Below are positions 1-7,147 of a DNA stretch of 20,564 bases, one piece after another. Source of the DNA: Pseudomonadota bacterium. Lineage in GTDB: Bacteria > Pseudomonadota > Alphaproteobacteria > Caulobacterales > Caulobacteraceae. Positions within the stretch are counted from its first letter, which is position 1, and each line of letters begins with the position of its first letter. A program made the translations under genes and the position numbers. The stretch covers positions 1 to 20,564 of the forward strand of contig JAEXJH010000497.1 in the NCBI GenBank assembly GCA_023445955.1. The letters are read 5' to 3'. Under the pieces are notes generated by a model. The model did no database searches. It had not been told where the DNA came from and worked only from the letters and a program-made list of their open reading frames with translations.

Positions 1-120
1 GCCCAGGGCCGAGTCGGTCTTGGGCGCGTCGGGCGCCTGGAAGTTCGGGCCGACCGTCGTGCAGGCGGTCAGGGCGGTGGCCGCCAGCAGCGTGGCGATC
101 AGTTTAGTGGTCGGAGACAT
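1..120 (-). CDS. NodT-type outer-membrane efflux lipoprotein (5' part only)
   Basis: Only the first 40 codons lie in the window; the gene continues past base 1. The start ATG is at 120..118. The translation begins with a short basic/hydrophobic signal peptide that ends in a lipobox, L17-T-A-C20, and continues TTVGPNFQAP, which is typical of the mature start of RND/MFS-associated outer-membrane factors (NodT/OprM/TolC-like lipoproteins). Its start overlaps the 3' end of the emrB-like gene by 17 nt, so it is the third gene of an adaptor-transporter-outer-membrane-channel operon. The expected role is the outer-membrane exit duct of the pump. The assignment rests on the lipobox, the VGPNF-type start and the context, because the channel domain is outside the window. 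Confidence 0.8.
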   Translation of the reverse strand, partial: MSPTTKLIATLLAATALTACTTVGPNFQAPDAPKTDSALG

Positions 121-1642
121 TGGCGGCCTTCGCTCCCGGCTTCGGGGTGCGCATGAGAAGGATGAGCGGCGCGCAGGCGATGGTGATCACCAGCATCAGC
201 CGGAAGTCGTCGAGATAGGACAGCATGGCCGCCTGCCGGCCGATCAGCCCGTTGAACGCGGCCATGGCGGCCTCGGTCGAGAAGGTGTTCGGGGCATAGG
301 CCTGATACAGCGGATTGTCGGGCCGGGCGTGCTCGACCAGCACGGCGTGGTGCTTCTCGATGCCGCTGACGAACAGGGCCTGCATGATGGAGATGCCGGC
401 GGCCGAGCCGATGTTGCGGATCAGGGTGAACAGCCCCGCTCCCTCGGCGCGGTGCTGCGGCATCACCTTGGCGAAGGCGATGGTCGACAGCGGCACGAAG
501 ATCAGGCCCGTGCCGACGCCCGACAGGAAGCCCGAGGTCACGAGCAGGGTCGTGTCCATCTGCAGATTGTAGTGGCTCATCTGCCAGAGCGAGAGCGCGC
601 TGATCGCCAGGCCGATGCTGAGCAGCAGCTTGATGTTCATACGCCCCATCAGCTGCCCCACCGCGAACATGGCGATGAAGGAGCCGAGGCCCCGCGGCAT
701 CGAGACCAGGCCGGTGAAGGCGACCGGATAGCCCAGCAGGGTCTGCATCAGCGGCGGCAGCAAGGCCAGGGTGCTGTAGAGCAGGATACCGATAAAGAAG
801 CCGAACAGGCAGCAGGTGATGAAGTTGCCGTCGGCCAGCAGCTCTCGCGCCACGAACGGCTTCTCGGCGGTGGCCAGCTGGACGCCGAACACCCAGATGG
901 CGATCAGGCCGACGATCAGGTCGATCCAGATCTCGCGCGAGCCGAACCAGTCCTGGCTGGGACCGCGATCTAGCATCAGCTGGAAGGCGCCGATGGCGAT
1001 GGCCAGGGCCAGGAAGCCCAGGGTGTCGAACTTGCGCTTCTCGCTGCTCTTCTTCTCGGAGAGGAAGAAGAACACGCCGCAGAAGGCCAGAATCCCGATT
1101 GGCAGGTTGATGAAGAACACCCATCGCCAGTCGAGATTATCGGTCAGCCAGCCGCCAAGGCCCGGCCCCAGCAGCGGGCCCAGCACCGCGCCGGCGCCCC
1201 AGACGGCCATGGCCTGGCCGTGACGCTCGGGCGGGTTGATGTCCAGCAGCACGGCTTGGGACAGCGGGATCAGCGCGGCGCCGAACAGGCCCTGCAGCAG
1301 GCGGAACAGCACGATCTCGACCAGGTTTTGGGCCACGCCGCACAGCATCGAGGCGGCGGTGAAGCCGATGATCGAGACGATCAGCACCATCTTGCGGCCC
1401 ATGCGCTCGGTCAGGAAGCCGGTCAGCGGCGTCATGATCGTCGAGGCCACGATGTAGGAGGTCAGCACCCAGGTGATCTGGTCGGCCGAGGCCGAGACGC
1501 TGCCCTGGATGTGCGGCAGCGCCACGTTGGCGATCGTGGTGTCCAGCGAGATCATGATCGTCGCCAGCATCACCGAGATGGTGATCGGCGTGCGATTGGC
1601 GATATCCCGCGCGTGACCGTCCTGCAGCGCCTTGGGGGTCAT
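104..1642 (-). CDS. emrB: DHA2 family (EmrB/QacA-type) MFS multidrug efflux transporter
   Basis: This 512-residue protein has the length and about 14 hydrophobic segments expected of drug:proton antiporter family 2. Visible motifs are the TM1 element LDTTIANVALPHI (about 33-45), the MFS motif A GFLTERMGRK (about 75-84) and the motif C-like GAVLGPLLGPGLGGW (about 150-164), all typical of EmrB. It should export hydrophobic compounds across the inner membrane, working with the upstream EmrA-like adaptor and the downstream NodT-type channel. Its ATG overlaps the emrA-like stop by one base (TGATG), which suggests translational coupling. Its own 3' end overlaps the lipoprotein start by 17 nt. The substrate cannot be told from sequence. 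The family call is secure; the symbol is used in the family sense. Confidence 0.92.
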   Translation of the reverse strand: MTPKALQDGHARDIANRTPITISVMLATIMISLDTTIANVALPHIQGSVSASADQITWVLTSYIVASTIMTPLTGFLTERMGRKMVLIVSIIGFTAASMLCGVAQNLVEIVLFRLLQGLFGAALIPLSQAVLLDINPPERHGQAMAVWGAGAVLGPLLGPGLGGWLTDNLDWRWVFFINLPIGILAFCGVFFFLSEKKSSEKRKFDTLGFLALAIAIGAFQLMLDRGPSQDWFGSREIWIDLIVGLIAIWVFGVQLATAEKPFVARELLADGNFITCCLFGFFIGILLYSTLALLPPLMQTLLGYPVAFTGLVSMPRGLGSFIAMFAVGQLMGRMNIKLLLSIGLAISALSLWQMSHYNLQMDTTLLVTSGFLSGVGTGLIFVPLSTIAFAKVMPQHRAEGAGLFTLIRNIGSAAGISIMQALFVSGIEKHHAVLVEHARPDNPLYQAYAPNTFSTEAAMAAFNGLIGRQAAMLSYLDDFRLMLVITIACAPLILLMRTPKPGAKAANVSDH

Positions 1643-2721
1643 CAGTTCTTGCCCGAGCGGACGTCCACCTTGGCCTGGGCGCTGAGACCGGCCGACAGGT
1701 TCGAGGGCGCGGCGTCGTCCAGGGTCAGGCGCACCGGCACCCGCTGCACGACCTTGACCCAGTTGCCGGTGGCGTTCTCGGCCGGCAGCAACGCGAAGCT
1801 GGCGCCGGTGCCGGGGCTGAAGCTGGCGACGTGGGCCTTCAGCGGCTTGTCATAGGCGTCGACCTTGATGGTCGCTGGTTGGCCGACGCGCATGTGGGCC
1901 AGCTGGTCTTCCTTGAAGTTGGCCTCGATCCACGGCTTGCCCGAGATCAGGAAGAACAGCGGCTTGGAGGCCTCGACGCGCTGGCCGACCTGCAACTGCT
2001 CGACCTTGGCGATGACGCCGTCGGTCGGCGCGACCACGGCGGCGTAGGAGCGATCCAGCTTTGCGCGCTCCAACTTGGCGATGGCTTCCAGCACGCCGGG
2101 CTGCTGCTCGGTGGCGATGTCGGCGCGACCGCCCAGGTCGGCCAGGGCCGTGGCGATCTGTTGCTGGACGACGGCGACCTGGCGCTGGGCCTGGTCGGCG
2201 GCGTGGCGAGCCTCGTCGGCCTGGGCCTTGGTGGCGACACCGGCAGCGGCCAGATCGCGCTGGCGAGCGGCCTCGCGCTGGGCGTAACCGGCGGTCTCCT
2301 GCACGGCGGCCAGATCGGCCAGGCGCTGGTTGTAGACCGCACGCTTGCCCTGGACGTCGAAACGGGCCTGGGCCAAGGCGGCCTCGGCTTGCGAGACCGC
2401 GACCTGATAGTCGGCGGGATCGAGACGGAACAGCACCTGGCCCTTGGCCACGCGCTGGTTCTCCTGCACGTCGATCTCGACCACGCGGCCGTCGATGCTG
2501 GTGCTGATGCCCGTGCGGCTGGACTGGACGTAGGCGTTGTCGGTGGTCTCGGACTTGCCGCCGGTCAGCACGACGAAGACGCCGATGCCCGCCAGCACCA
2601 CCAGCGGCACGCCGATCATCAGCGGCCAGCGCAGCCTCTGGCCCAGGGTCCGCTCGCGGCGCTTGCGGGCCGCATCGACCTCGGCCTCGGCAATGGCGTC
2701 GTAACCTTCAGCGTCGCTCAC
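1642..2721 (-). CDS. emrA: HlyD/EmrA-type membrane-fusion (periplasmic adaptor) protein
   Basis: The protein has about 359 residues: a charged cytoplasmic N-terminus, one membrane anchor (about residues 32-53, WPLMIGVPLVVLAGIGVFVV), a biotinyl-lipoyl-like half-motif (VDGRVVEIDVQENQRV type), a long Ala/Gln/Arg-rich alpha-helical hairpin, then the second lipoyl half (APTDGVIAKVEQLQVGQRV) and a beta-barrel region. This is the HlyD/EmrA layout. It should bridge the EmrB-like transporter and the outer-membrane lipoprotein. A GTG at 2733 gives four more residues, but I prefer the GTG at 2721, because GGAG stands six bases upstream of it and it yields the common start MSDAEGYD. It is the first gene of the efflux operon and is divergent from a LysR gene. 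Confidence 0.88.
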   Translation of the reverse strand: MSDAEGYDAIAEAEVDAARKRRERTLGQRLRWPLMIGVPLVVLAGIGVFVVLTGGKSETTDNAYVQSSRTGISTSIDGRVVEIDVQENQRVAKGQVLFRLDPADYQVAVSQAEAALAQARFDVQGKRAVYNQRLADLAAVQETAGYAQREAARQRDLAAAGVATKAQADEARHAADQAQRQVAVVQQQIATALADLGGRADIATEQQPGVLEAIAKLERAKLDRSYAAVVAPTDGVIAKVEQLQVGQRVEASKPLFFLISGKPWIEANFKEDQLAHMRVGQPATIKVDAYDKPLKAHVASFSPGTGASFALLPAENATGNWVKVVQRVPVRLTLDDAAPSNLSAGLSAQAKVDVRSGKN

Positions 2722-2844
2722 GCGCTGCTCCACGTCTCAAGTCAGGTTTTGGGGAATCGTCGAGGTTCGTTCGGATCGCAAACCTTGGCCGGTCAAATAG
2801 GACTCTGTCTGTCATGAGGGAAATGATATATCTTCACGACAGCC
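2722..2844. promoter_or_regulatory. Divergent promoter region of the emrAB-type operon and LysR gene
   Basis: This 123-bp AT-richer spacer must carry the promoters of both the efflux operon (leftward) and the LysR gene (rightward). It holds the T-N11-A box annotated separately, a GATATATC palindrome at 2825-2832, an imperfect TCAT/ATGA inverted pair (2812-2815 and 2823-2826), and one GAATC (2754-2758), which fits the GANTC site of the Caulobacter methylase CcrM. A leftward TTGACC-like -35 is present at 2793-2798 (on + as ggtcaa at 2791-2796, give or take), but no convincing -10 follows, so exact promoters are not called. Confidence 0.55.
2824..2836. promoter_or_regulatory. Candidate LysR-type binding box (T-N11-A)
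   Basis: The 13-mer TGATATATCTTCA has the T-N11-A form with TGA/TCA inverted ends, the classic core recognised by LysR-type regulators. It ends eight bases before the ATG of the LysR gene. That suits autoregulation, with control of the divergent emrAB-type operon from the same spacer. The site is short and was judged by eye. Confidence 0.45.
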
Positions 2845-3792
2845 ATGAACGCCGTGAATTTCAGAACCGCCGACCTCAATCTCTTCCGGGTGTTCGTCAC
2901 CCTGCTTGAAGAGAAGAACGCAACACGCGCCGGTGAGCGCCTTGGCCTCTCGCAATCAGCGGTGAGCCACGCGTTGCGACGGCTGCGCGAGATGGTCGGC
3001 GACGACCTCTTCGTGCGCGGCCAGACGGGCCTGCGCCCCACGCCCCGCGCGCTGGAGATCGCCGACACCGCCCGCACGGCCCTGAAGCTGCTGGAGACCG
3101 CCGTCACCAACCAGCGGTTCGATCCTGCGGTCGACACGCACGTGTTCAACATCGCGGCCGGGACCTACATCTCCTACGTCCTGGGTCCGCTGATCGCCGA
3201 GCAGGTGATCACCCACGCGCCGAACGTCCGGATCCATTTCCACAACCTCTATGCCGGCATGACCGAGGACCTCGACACCGGGCGTCTGGACATGGTCATT
3301 GGCTGTTTCGAGGCGATCCCCGGCCGGTTCTCCTACAACCCGCTGTTCGAGGAGACCGGCGTCTGGGTGGTGCGCGGCGCCCACCCGATGGTCGCGACCG
3401 GCATCGACTACGAGATCCTGGCCAACCTGCCGCGGCTGGGCGTCACGGGCGGCGGCGACGACGACCCCGACCGCACCTCGTCGGGCCACCTGGGCCTGAA
3501 GCGCATCACCTCGTGGGGCGAGACCTACGCCTTGGGCGATAACCCCTATCAGCCGTTCACAGTGCAGGACTCGTTCAGCGCCATGAACATGGTCGGCCGG
3601 TCGGACATGACCTGCATCCTGCCTCGCCGCCTGGCCCAGCTGGCCGCCGATCGGGGCAAGGTGTTCATGGTCGAACCGCCGAACGCCCCGCCGCCCACGC
3701 CGTTCGGCGCGGTGCTGCGGGCCAGCGACGCGGCGGACTCGCCCAATGGCTGGCTGCTGGACCTCTGCCGCGAAGCCGCGGCCCAGCTCTAG
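2845..3792 (+). CDS. LysR-family transcriptional regulator, divergent from efflux operon
   Basis: This 315-residue protein is a full-length LTTR. The N-terminal winged HTH spans about residues 8-70 and contains the characteristic FVTLLEEKNATRAGERLGLSQ, SAVSHALRRLRE and DDLFVRGQTGLRPT blocks (helix-turn-helix plus wing, the NodD/PcpR/LeuO-like subgroup). The rest is the periplasmic-binding-protein-like effector domain (about 95-300). By position it most likely controls the divergent emrA-emrB-nodT-type operon and its own gene, probably in response to a pump substrate such as an aromatic or phenolic compound; that ligand is only a guess. The ATG at 2845 fits the family N-terminus, although its ribosome-binding site is weak. 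Its stop lies two bases from the convergent ilvD stop, so no separate terminator is present. Confidence 0.9.
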   Translation: MNAVNFRTADLNLFRVFVTLLEEKNATRAGERLGLSQSAVSHALRRLREMVGDDLFVRGQTGLRPTPRALEIADTARTALKLLETAVTNQRFDPAVDTHVFNIAAGTYISYVLGPLIAEQVITHAPNVRIHFHNLYAGMTEDLDTGRLDMVIGCFEAIPGRFSYNPLFEETGVWVVRGAHPMVATGIDYEILANLPRLGVTGGGDDDPDRTSSGHLGLKRITSWGETYALGDNPYQPFTVQDSFSAMNMVGRSDMTCILPRRLAQLAADRGKVFMVEPPNAPPPTPFGAVLRASDAADSPNGWLLDLCREAAAQL

Positions 3793-3794
3793 AC

Positions 3795-5642
3795 CTACTC
3801 GACCTGGCTGACGTCACGCACCGCGCCGCGCGCGGCGTTGGTGGTCATGGCGGCGTAGGCGCGCAGGGCCGGAGAGACCTCGCGCTTGCGGTCCAGCGGC
3901 TTCCAGGCCTTGGACCCACGCACTTCCTGAGCTGCGCGACGCTCGGCCAGGACCGCATCGGACACCTCAAGGGTGATGCCGCGATTGGGGATGTCGATCA
4001 GGATGCTGTCGCCGGTCTCGACAAGCGCGATCAGGCCGCCCTCGCCCGCTTCTGGCGAGACGTGGCCGATCGACAGGCCCGAGGTGCCGCCCGAGAAGCG
4101 GCCGTCGGTGATCAGGGCGCAAGCCGCGCCCAGGCCCTTCGATTTCAGATAGGTGGTCGGGTACAGCATCTCCTGCATGCCCGGCCCGCCCTTGGGGCCT
4201 TCGTAGCGGATCACCACGACCTCACCGGCCACGACCTTGCCGCCCAGGATGCCGCTGACGGCGTCTTCCTGGCTTTCGAACACACGGGCCGTGCCCCGGA
4301 AGGTCAGGATCGAGTCGTCGACCCCGGCGGTCTTCACGATGCAGCCCTCAGGGGCCAGGTTGCCGAACAGCACGGCCAGGCCGCCGTCCTTCGAGAACGG
4401 ATGCTCGACCGAGCGGATGACGCCCTTCTCGCGGTCCAGATCGAGATCCTCCCAGCGGGCGGCCTGGCTGAAGGCGATCTGGGTCGGCTTGCCGCCCGGC
4501 GCGGCGCGGAAGAGTTCGTGGGCGACGGCGCTGTTGGTGCGGCCGATGTCCCAGCGGGCCAGCGCTTCCGCCATCGTGGTGGCGTGGACGGTCGGCTGGG
4601 TGGCGTCGATCAGGCCCCCGCGCTCCAGTTCGCCCAGGATAGCCATGACGCCGCCGGCGCGGTGGACGTCCTCCATGTGCACGTCAGCCTTGGCCGGCGC
4701 GACCTTGGACAGGCACGGCACGCGGCGCGACAGGCGGTCGATGTCCTCCATCTTGAAGTCGACCCCGCCTTCCTGGGCGGCGGCCAGAAGGTGCAGCACG
4801 GTGTTGGTCGAGCCGCCCATGGCGATGTCCACGCTCATGGCGTTCTCGAACGCGGCCCGGGTGGCGATGCCGCGCGGCAGGGCCGTGGGGTCCTCCTGCT
4901 CGTACCAGCGCTGGCAGAGGTCGACGACCAGGCGGCCGGCCTCCTTGAACAGGGCTTCACGGTCGGCGTGGGTGGCCAGGACCGAGCCGTTGCCGGGCAA
5001 AGAGAGGCCCAGGGCCTCGGTCAGGCAGTTCATCGAATTGGCCGTGAACATGCCCGAGCACGAGCCGCAGGTCGGGCACGCCGCCTTCTCGATCGCGGTG
5101 ACTTCCTCGTCGGTGTACTTGTCGTCGGCGGCCACAACCATGGCGTCGACCAGGTCCAGGGCGCGGATCTGGCCCTTGATCTGCACCTTGCCGGCCTCCA
5201 TCGGCCCACCCGAGACGAAGACCACCGGGATGTTCAGCCGCATGGCGGCCATCAGCATGCCGGGCGTGATCTTATCGCAGTTCGAAATACAGACGATGGC
5301 GTCGGCGCAGTGGGCGTTGACCATGTACTCGACGCTGTCGGCGATCAGCTCGCGGCTGGGCAGCGAGTACAGCATCCCGCCGTGGCCCATGGCGATGCCG
5401 TCGTCGACGGCGATGGTGTTGAACTCCTTGGCTACGCCGCCGGCCGCTTCGATCTCCCGGGCGACCAGTTGGCCCAGGTCCTTCAGGTGCACGTGCCCCG
5501 GGACGAACTGAGTGAAGCTGTTGGCCACCGCGATGATCGGCTTGCCAAAGTCCTCGTCCTTCATGCCCGTCGCGCGCCAGAGGCCGCGGGCCCCCGCCAT
5601 GTTGCGGCCGTGGGTCGAGGTGCGCGAGCGATAGGGAGGCAT
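3795..5642 (-). CDS. ilvD: Dihydroxy-acid dehydratase (branched-chain amino acid synthesis)
   Basis: IlvD dehydrates 2,3-dihydroxy-isovalerate and 2,3-dihydroxy-3-methylvalerate to the keto-acid precursors of valine, leucine and isoleucine in the cytoplasm. The 615-residue product matches the E. coli type almost block for block: [44 protein letters not shown] (cluster Cys122, Mg-site Lys124), [17 protein letters not shown] (Cys189/192/195), [31 protein letters not shown]. It has PGH where [2Fe-2S] relatives carry a third cluster cysteine (PCN), so it is likely of the oxygen-sensitive [4Fe-4S] class. The reading frame opens at a TTG (5654), but the ATG at 5642 gives the conserved start [15 protein letters not shown] and was chosen. 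Expression is probably driven by the divergent LysR gene, as reported for ilvR/ilvD in Caulobacter crescentus. Confidence 0.97.
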   Translation of the reverse strand: MPPYRSRTSTHGRNMAGARGLWRATGMKDEDFGKPIIAVANSFTQFVPGHVHLKDLGQLVAREIEAAGGVAKEFNTIAVDDGIAMGHGGMLYSLPSRELIADSVEYMVNAHCADAIVCISNCDKITPGMLMAAMRLNIPVVFVSGGPMEAGKVQIKGQIRALDLVDAMVVAADDKYTDEEVTAIEKAACPTCGSCSGMFTANSMNCLTEALGLSLPGNGSVLATHADREALFKEAGRLVVDLCQRWYEQEDPTALPRGIATRAAFENAMSVDIAMGGSTNTVLHLLAAAQEGGVDFKMEDIDRLSRRVPCLSKVAPAKADVHMEDVHRAGGVMAILGELERGGLIDATQPTVHATTMAEALARWDIGRTNSAVAHELFRAAPGGKPTQIAFSQAARWEDLDLDREKGVIRSVEHPFSKDGGLAVLFGNLAPEGCIVKTAGVDDSILTFRGTARVFESQEDAVSGILGGKVVAGEVVVIRYEGPKGGPGMQEMLYPTTYLKSKGLGAACALITDGRFSGGTSGLSIGHVSPEAGEGGLIALVETGDSILIDIPNRGITLEVSDAVLAERRAAQEVRGSKAWKPLDRKREVSPALRAYAAMTTNAARGAVRDVSQVE

Positions 5643-5738
5643 GGGAAATCTCAATGTCGGCGGTGGGGTTATTTAGGCCCATTCCGCTGGCGCTCAAAAT
5701 ATATTAGTTCATCGATATTAGGTCGTTCAGGATATCAG
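5643..5738. promoter_or_regulatory. ilvD-ilvR divergent control region with ATATYAG repeats
   Basis: This 96-bp spacer separates two divergent starts. It holds ATATTAG at 5701-5707 and again at 5715-5721 (14-bp period), and the variant ATATCAG at 5732-5738, directly against the ilvR-like ATG. An ATCGAT palindrome sits at 5711-5716 between the first two. Repeated AT-rich heptamers in the spacer of a LysR-regulated divergent pair are plausible IlvR contact sites. The repeats are seen directly; the binding is inferred. Confidence 0.5.
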
Positions 5739-6635
5739 ATGGACGCGCGTCCGCTCCGCCACTTCGCCGCTGTGGCCGAGACCCTGCACTTCGGTCGCGC
5801 GGCCGAGCGCCTAGGCATGACCCAGCCGCCGCTCAGCCAGTCGATCATGAGCCTGGAGCGCGACCTGGGCGCACCGCTGTTCGAGCGCACCAAGCGCAGC
5901 GTCCGCCTGACGGCGCTGGGAGAGCAGTGGCTGCCGCATGTGCTTAAGGCGCTCTCGGCGCTGGACGACCTGCCTACCTTGGCCCAGCGGATGCGCGACG
6001 GCCAGACCGGCTATCTGGCCCTGTCGTTCGTCAGCACCGCCGACTACAGCGTCCTGCCCTCGCTGGTCCGACGCTATTCGCAGGCCTATCCGGACGTCGA
6101 GATCCGCCTGTTCGAGGCCACCAGCGACGTGCAAGTCCCGGCCATCGCCAGCGGCGAGCGACACGCCGGCATCATCATCCCACCCGCCGACCAACCGCTA
6201 CCTCCGGCCCTCGCCTATCGCCGCTTCCTGCGCGAGCCGCTGGTCGCCGCCGTGCCCAGCGCCTGGATCGAAGACGGTCGCATCGCCCGCGAGACCGAGC
6301 TCTCCAGCGCCGAGGTGCTGGCCTCGCCGCTGATCCTGTTCCCCAAGCACGTGGCTCCGGCCTTCCACGACCTGGTGACCGGCTACTTCGCCGCGTTGGG
6401 CGGGACGGCGCGGATCGTCCAGGAGGCGATCCAGATGCAGACCATCATCAGCCTGGTCTCCAGCGGCCTGGGCATCGCGCTGGTGCCGGCCTCGCTGCGC
6501 AACCTAGCGCGCGCGGGGGTCGCCTATGTCCCGCTGGCCGGCGACGCACCGGTGCTGGAGACGGGCCTGGCCTGGCGGCGCGACGATCTCGCGCCCACCC
6601 TGGCCAACTTCCTGACACTGCTCGACGAGGCCTAG
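5739..6635 (+). CDS. ilvR: LysR-family activator of ilvD (IlvR-like)
   Basis: This 298-residue LTTR has its HTH at the extreme N-terminus: MDARPLRHFAAVAETLHFGR, AAERLGMTQPPLSQSIMSLE, then LGAPLFERTKRSVRLTALG (wing), all in about residues 1-60. The effector-binding domain follows (about 90-290), with the usual SGLGIALVPASL block near the end. The same frame stays open far upstream across antisense ilvD, but the ATG at 5739 is the only start that fits the family. Divergence from ilvD matches the C. crescentus ilvR/ilvD pair, in which the LysR protein is needed for ilvD expression, so IlvR is the likely identity; the symbol rests on synteny and family. Its TAG stop is shared in a CTAG with the convergent Lrp-like gene. 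Confidence 0.85.
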   Translation: MDARPLRHFAAVAETLHFGRAAERLGMTQPPLSQSIMSLERDLGAPLFERTKRSVRLTALGEQWLPHVLKALSALDDLPTLAQRMRDGQTGYLALSFVSTADYSVLPSLVRRYSQAYPDVEIRLFEATSDVQVPAIASGERHAGIIIPPADQPLPPALAYRRFLREPLVAAVPSAWIEDGRIARETELSSAEVLASPLILFPKHVAPAFHDLVTGYFAALGGTARIVQEAIQMQTIISLVSSGLGIALVPASLRNLARAGVAYVPLAGDAPVLETGLAWRRDDLAPTLANFLTLLDEA

Positions 6636-7147
6636 CCGCCGCTGGTCAGGGCCTGGGCGTAGTGCTGGCGGTCGATGATCGGCCGGCAGAAGATCAGGAC
6701 ACCGTCTATGACCGCGTCCTCCGTCAGCAAGGTCTTGAACCAGGCATTGGCCTCGGCCATGCCGCGATGCAGGGCCGTGACGCGATAGCTGTGCTTGCCG
6801 GTCACGGCGGCGGCGGTCGAGACGCACGGATCGTCCCGCAACCGCGCCTCCAGCCGGTCCAGCGCCGCGCCGTCGGTCAGCCGCGTGCGCAGGTCGGCGA
6901 TGCAGTGGCAGACATCGGCCGGCAGCTTCACCCGATCGACCAGCTTCAGCAGGCCGCTCTGCTTGAAGCGGGTGATGATGCGGAAGGCCGTGGTCTGGGA
7001 GACCTCCAGCATCTGGGCCAGCTCGACCACGGTCGGTAGCGGCTTGCCCTCCAGGCGCGCCATGATCGCCAGATCGGCGTCGAGGGCGTCGCGCGGCGCG
7101 GCGGTCTTGCGTGACGGGTGCAGCAGGGTGGGTTTGACGTGGTTCAC
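6632..7147 (-). CDS. Lrp/AsnC-like transcriptional regulator, last gene of the uptake operon
   Basis: This 171-residue protein has an N-terminal winged HTH (about 22-70; LDADLAIMARLEG, then LPTVVELAQMLEVSQTTAFR, IITRFKQSGLL) and a C-terminal region (about 85-165) that resembles the Lrp/AsnC ligand-sensing fold (a CVSTAAAVTGKHSYRV-like strand, then NAWFKTLLTEDAVIDG). Lrp-type proteins sense amino acids, which fits the neighbours. The start is a GTG that overlaps the serine hydrolase stop (GTGA), so translation is probably coupled; no nearby ATG is suitable. It converges on ilvR with a 4-nt CTAG overlap. It could tune the operon or ilvD in response to imported amino acids, but no target is visible. 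The match to Lrp is moderate; a more distant wHTH family is possible. Confidence 0.7.
   Translation of the reverse strand: MNHVKPTLLHPSRKTAAPRDALDADLAIMARLEGKPLPTVVELAQMLEVSQTTAFRIITRFKQSGLLKLVDRVKLPADVCHCIADLRTRLTDGAALDRLEARLRDDPCVSTAAAVTGKHSYRVTALHRGMAEANAWFKTLLTEDAVIDGVLIFCRPIIDRQHYAQALTSGG

Noticed and set aside
4062..5738. Long plus-strand open frame running into the ilvR-like gene (would add about 560 residues)
   Set aside because: It is antisense to the highly conserved ilvD, has no recognisable domain, and the LysR HTH starts exactly at the ATG 5739.
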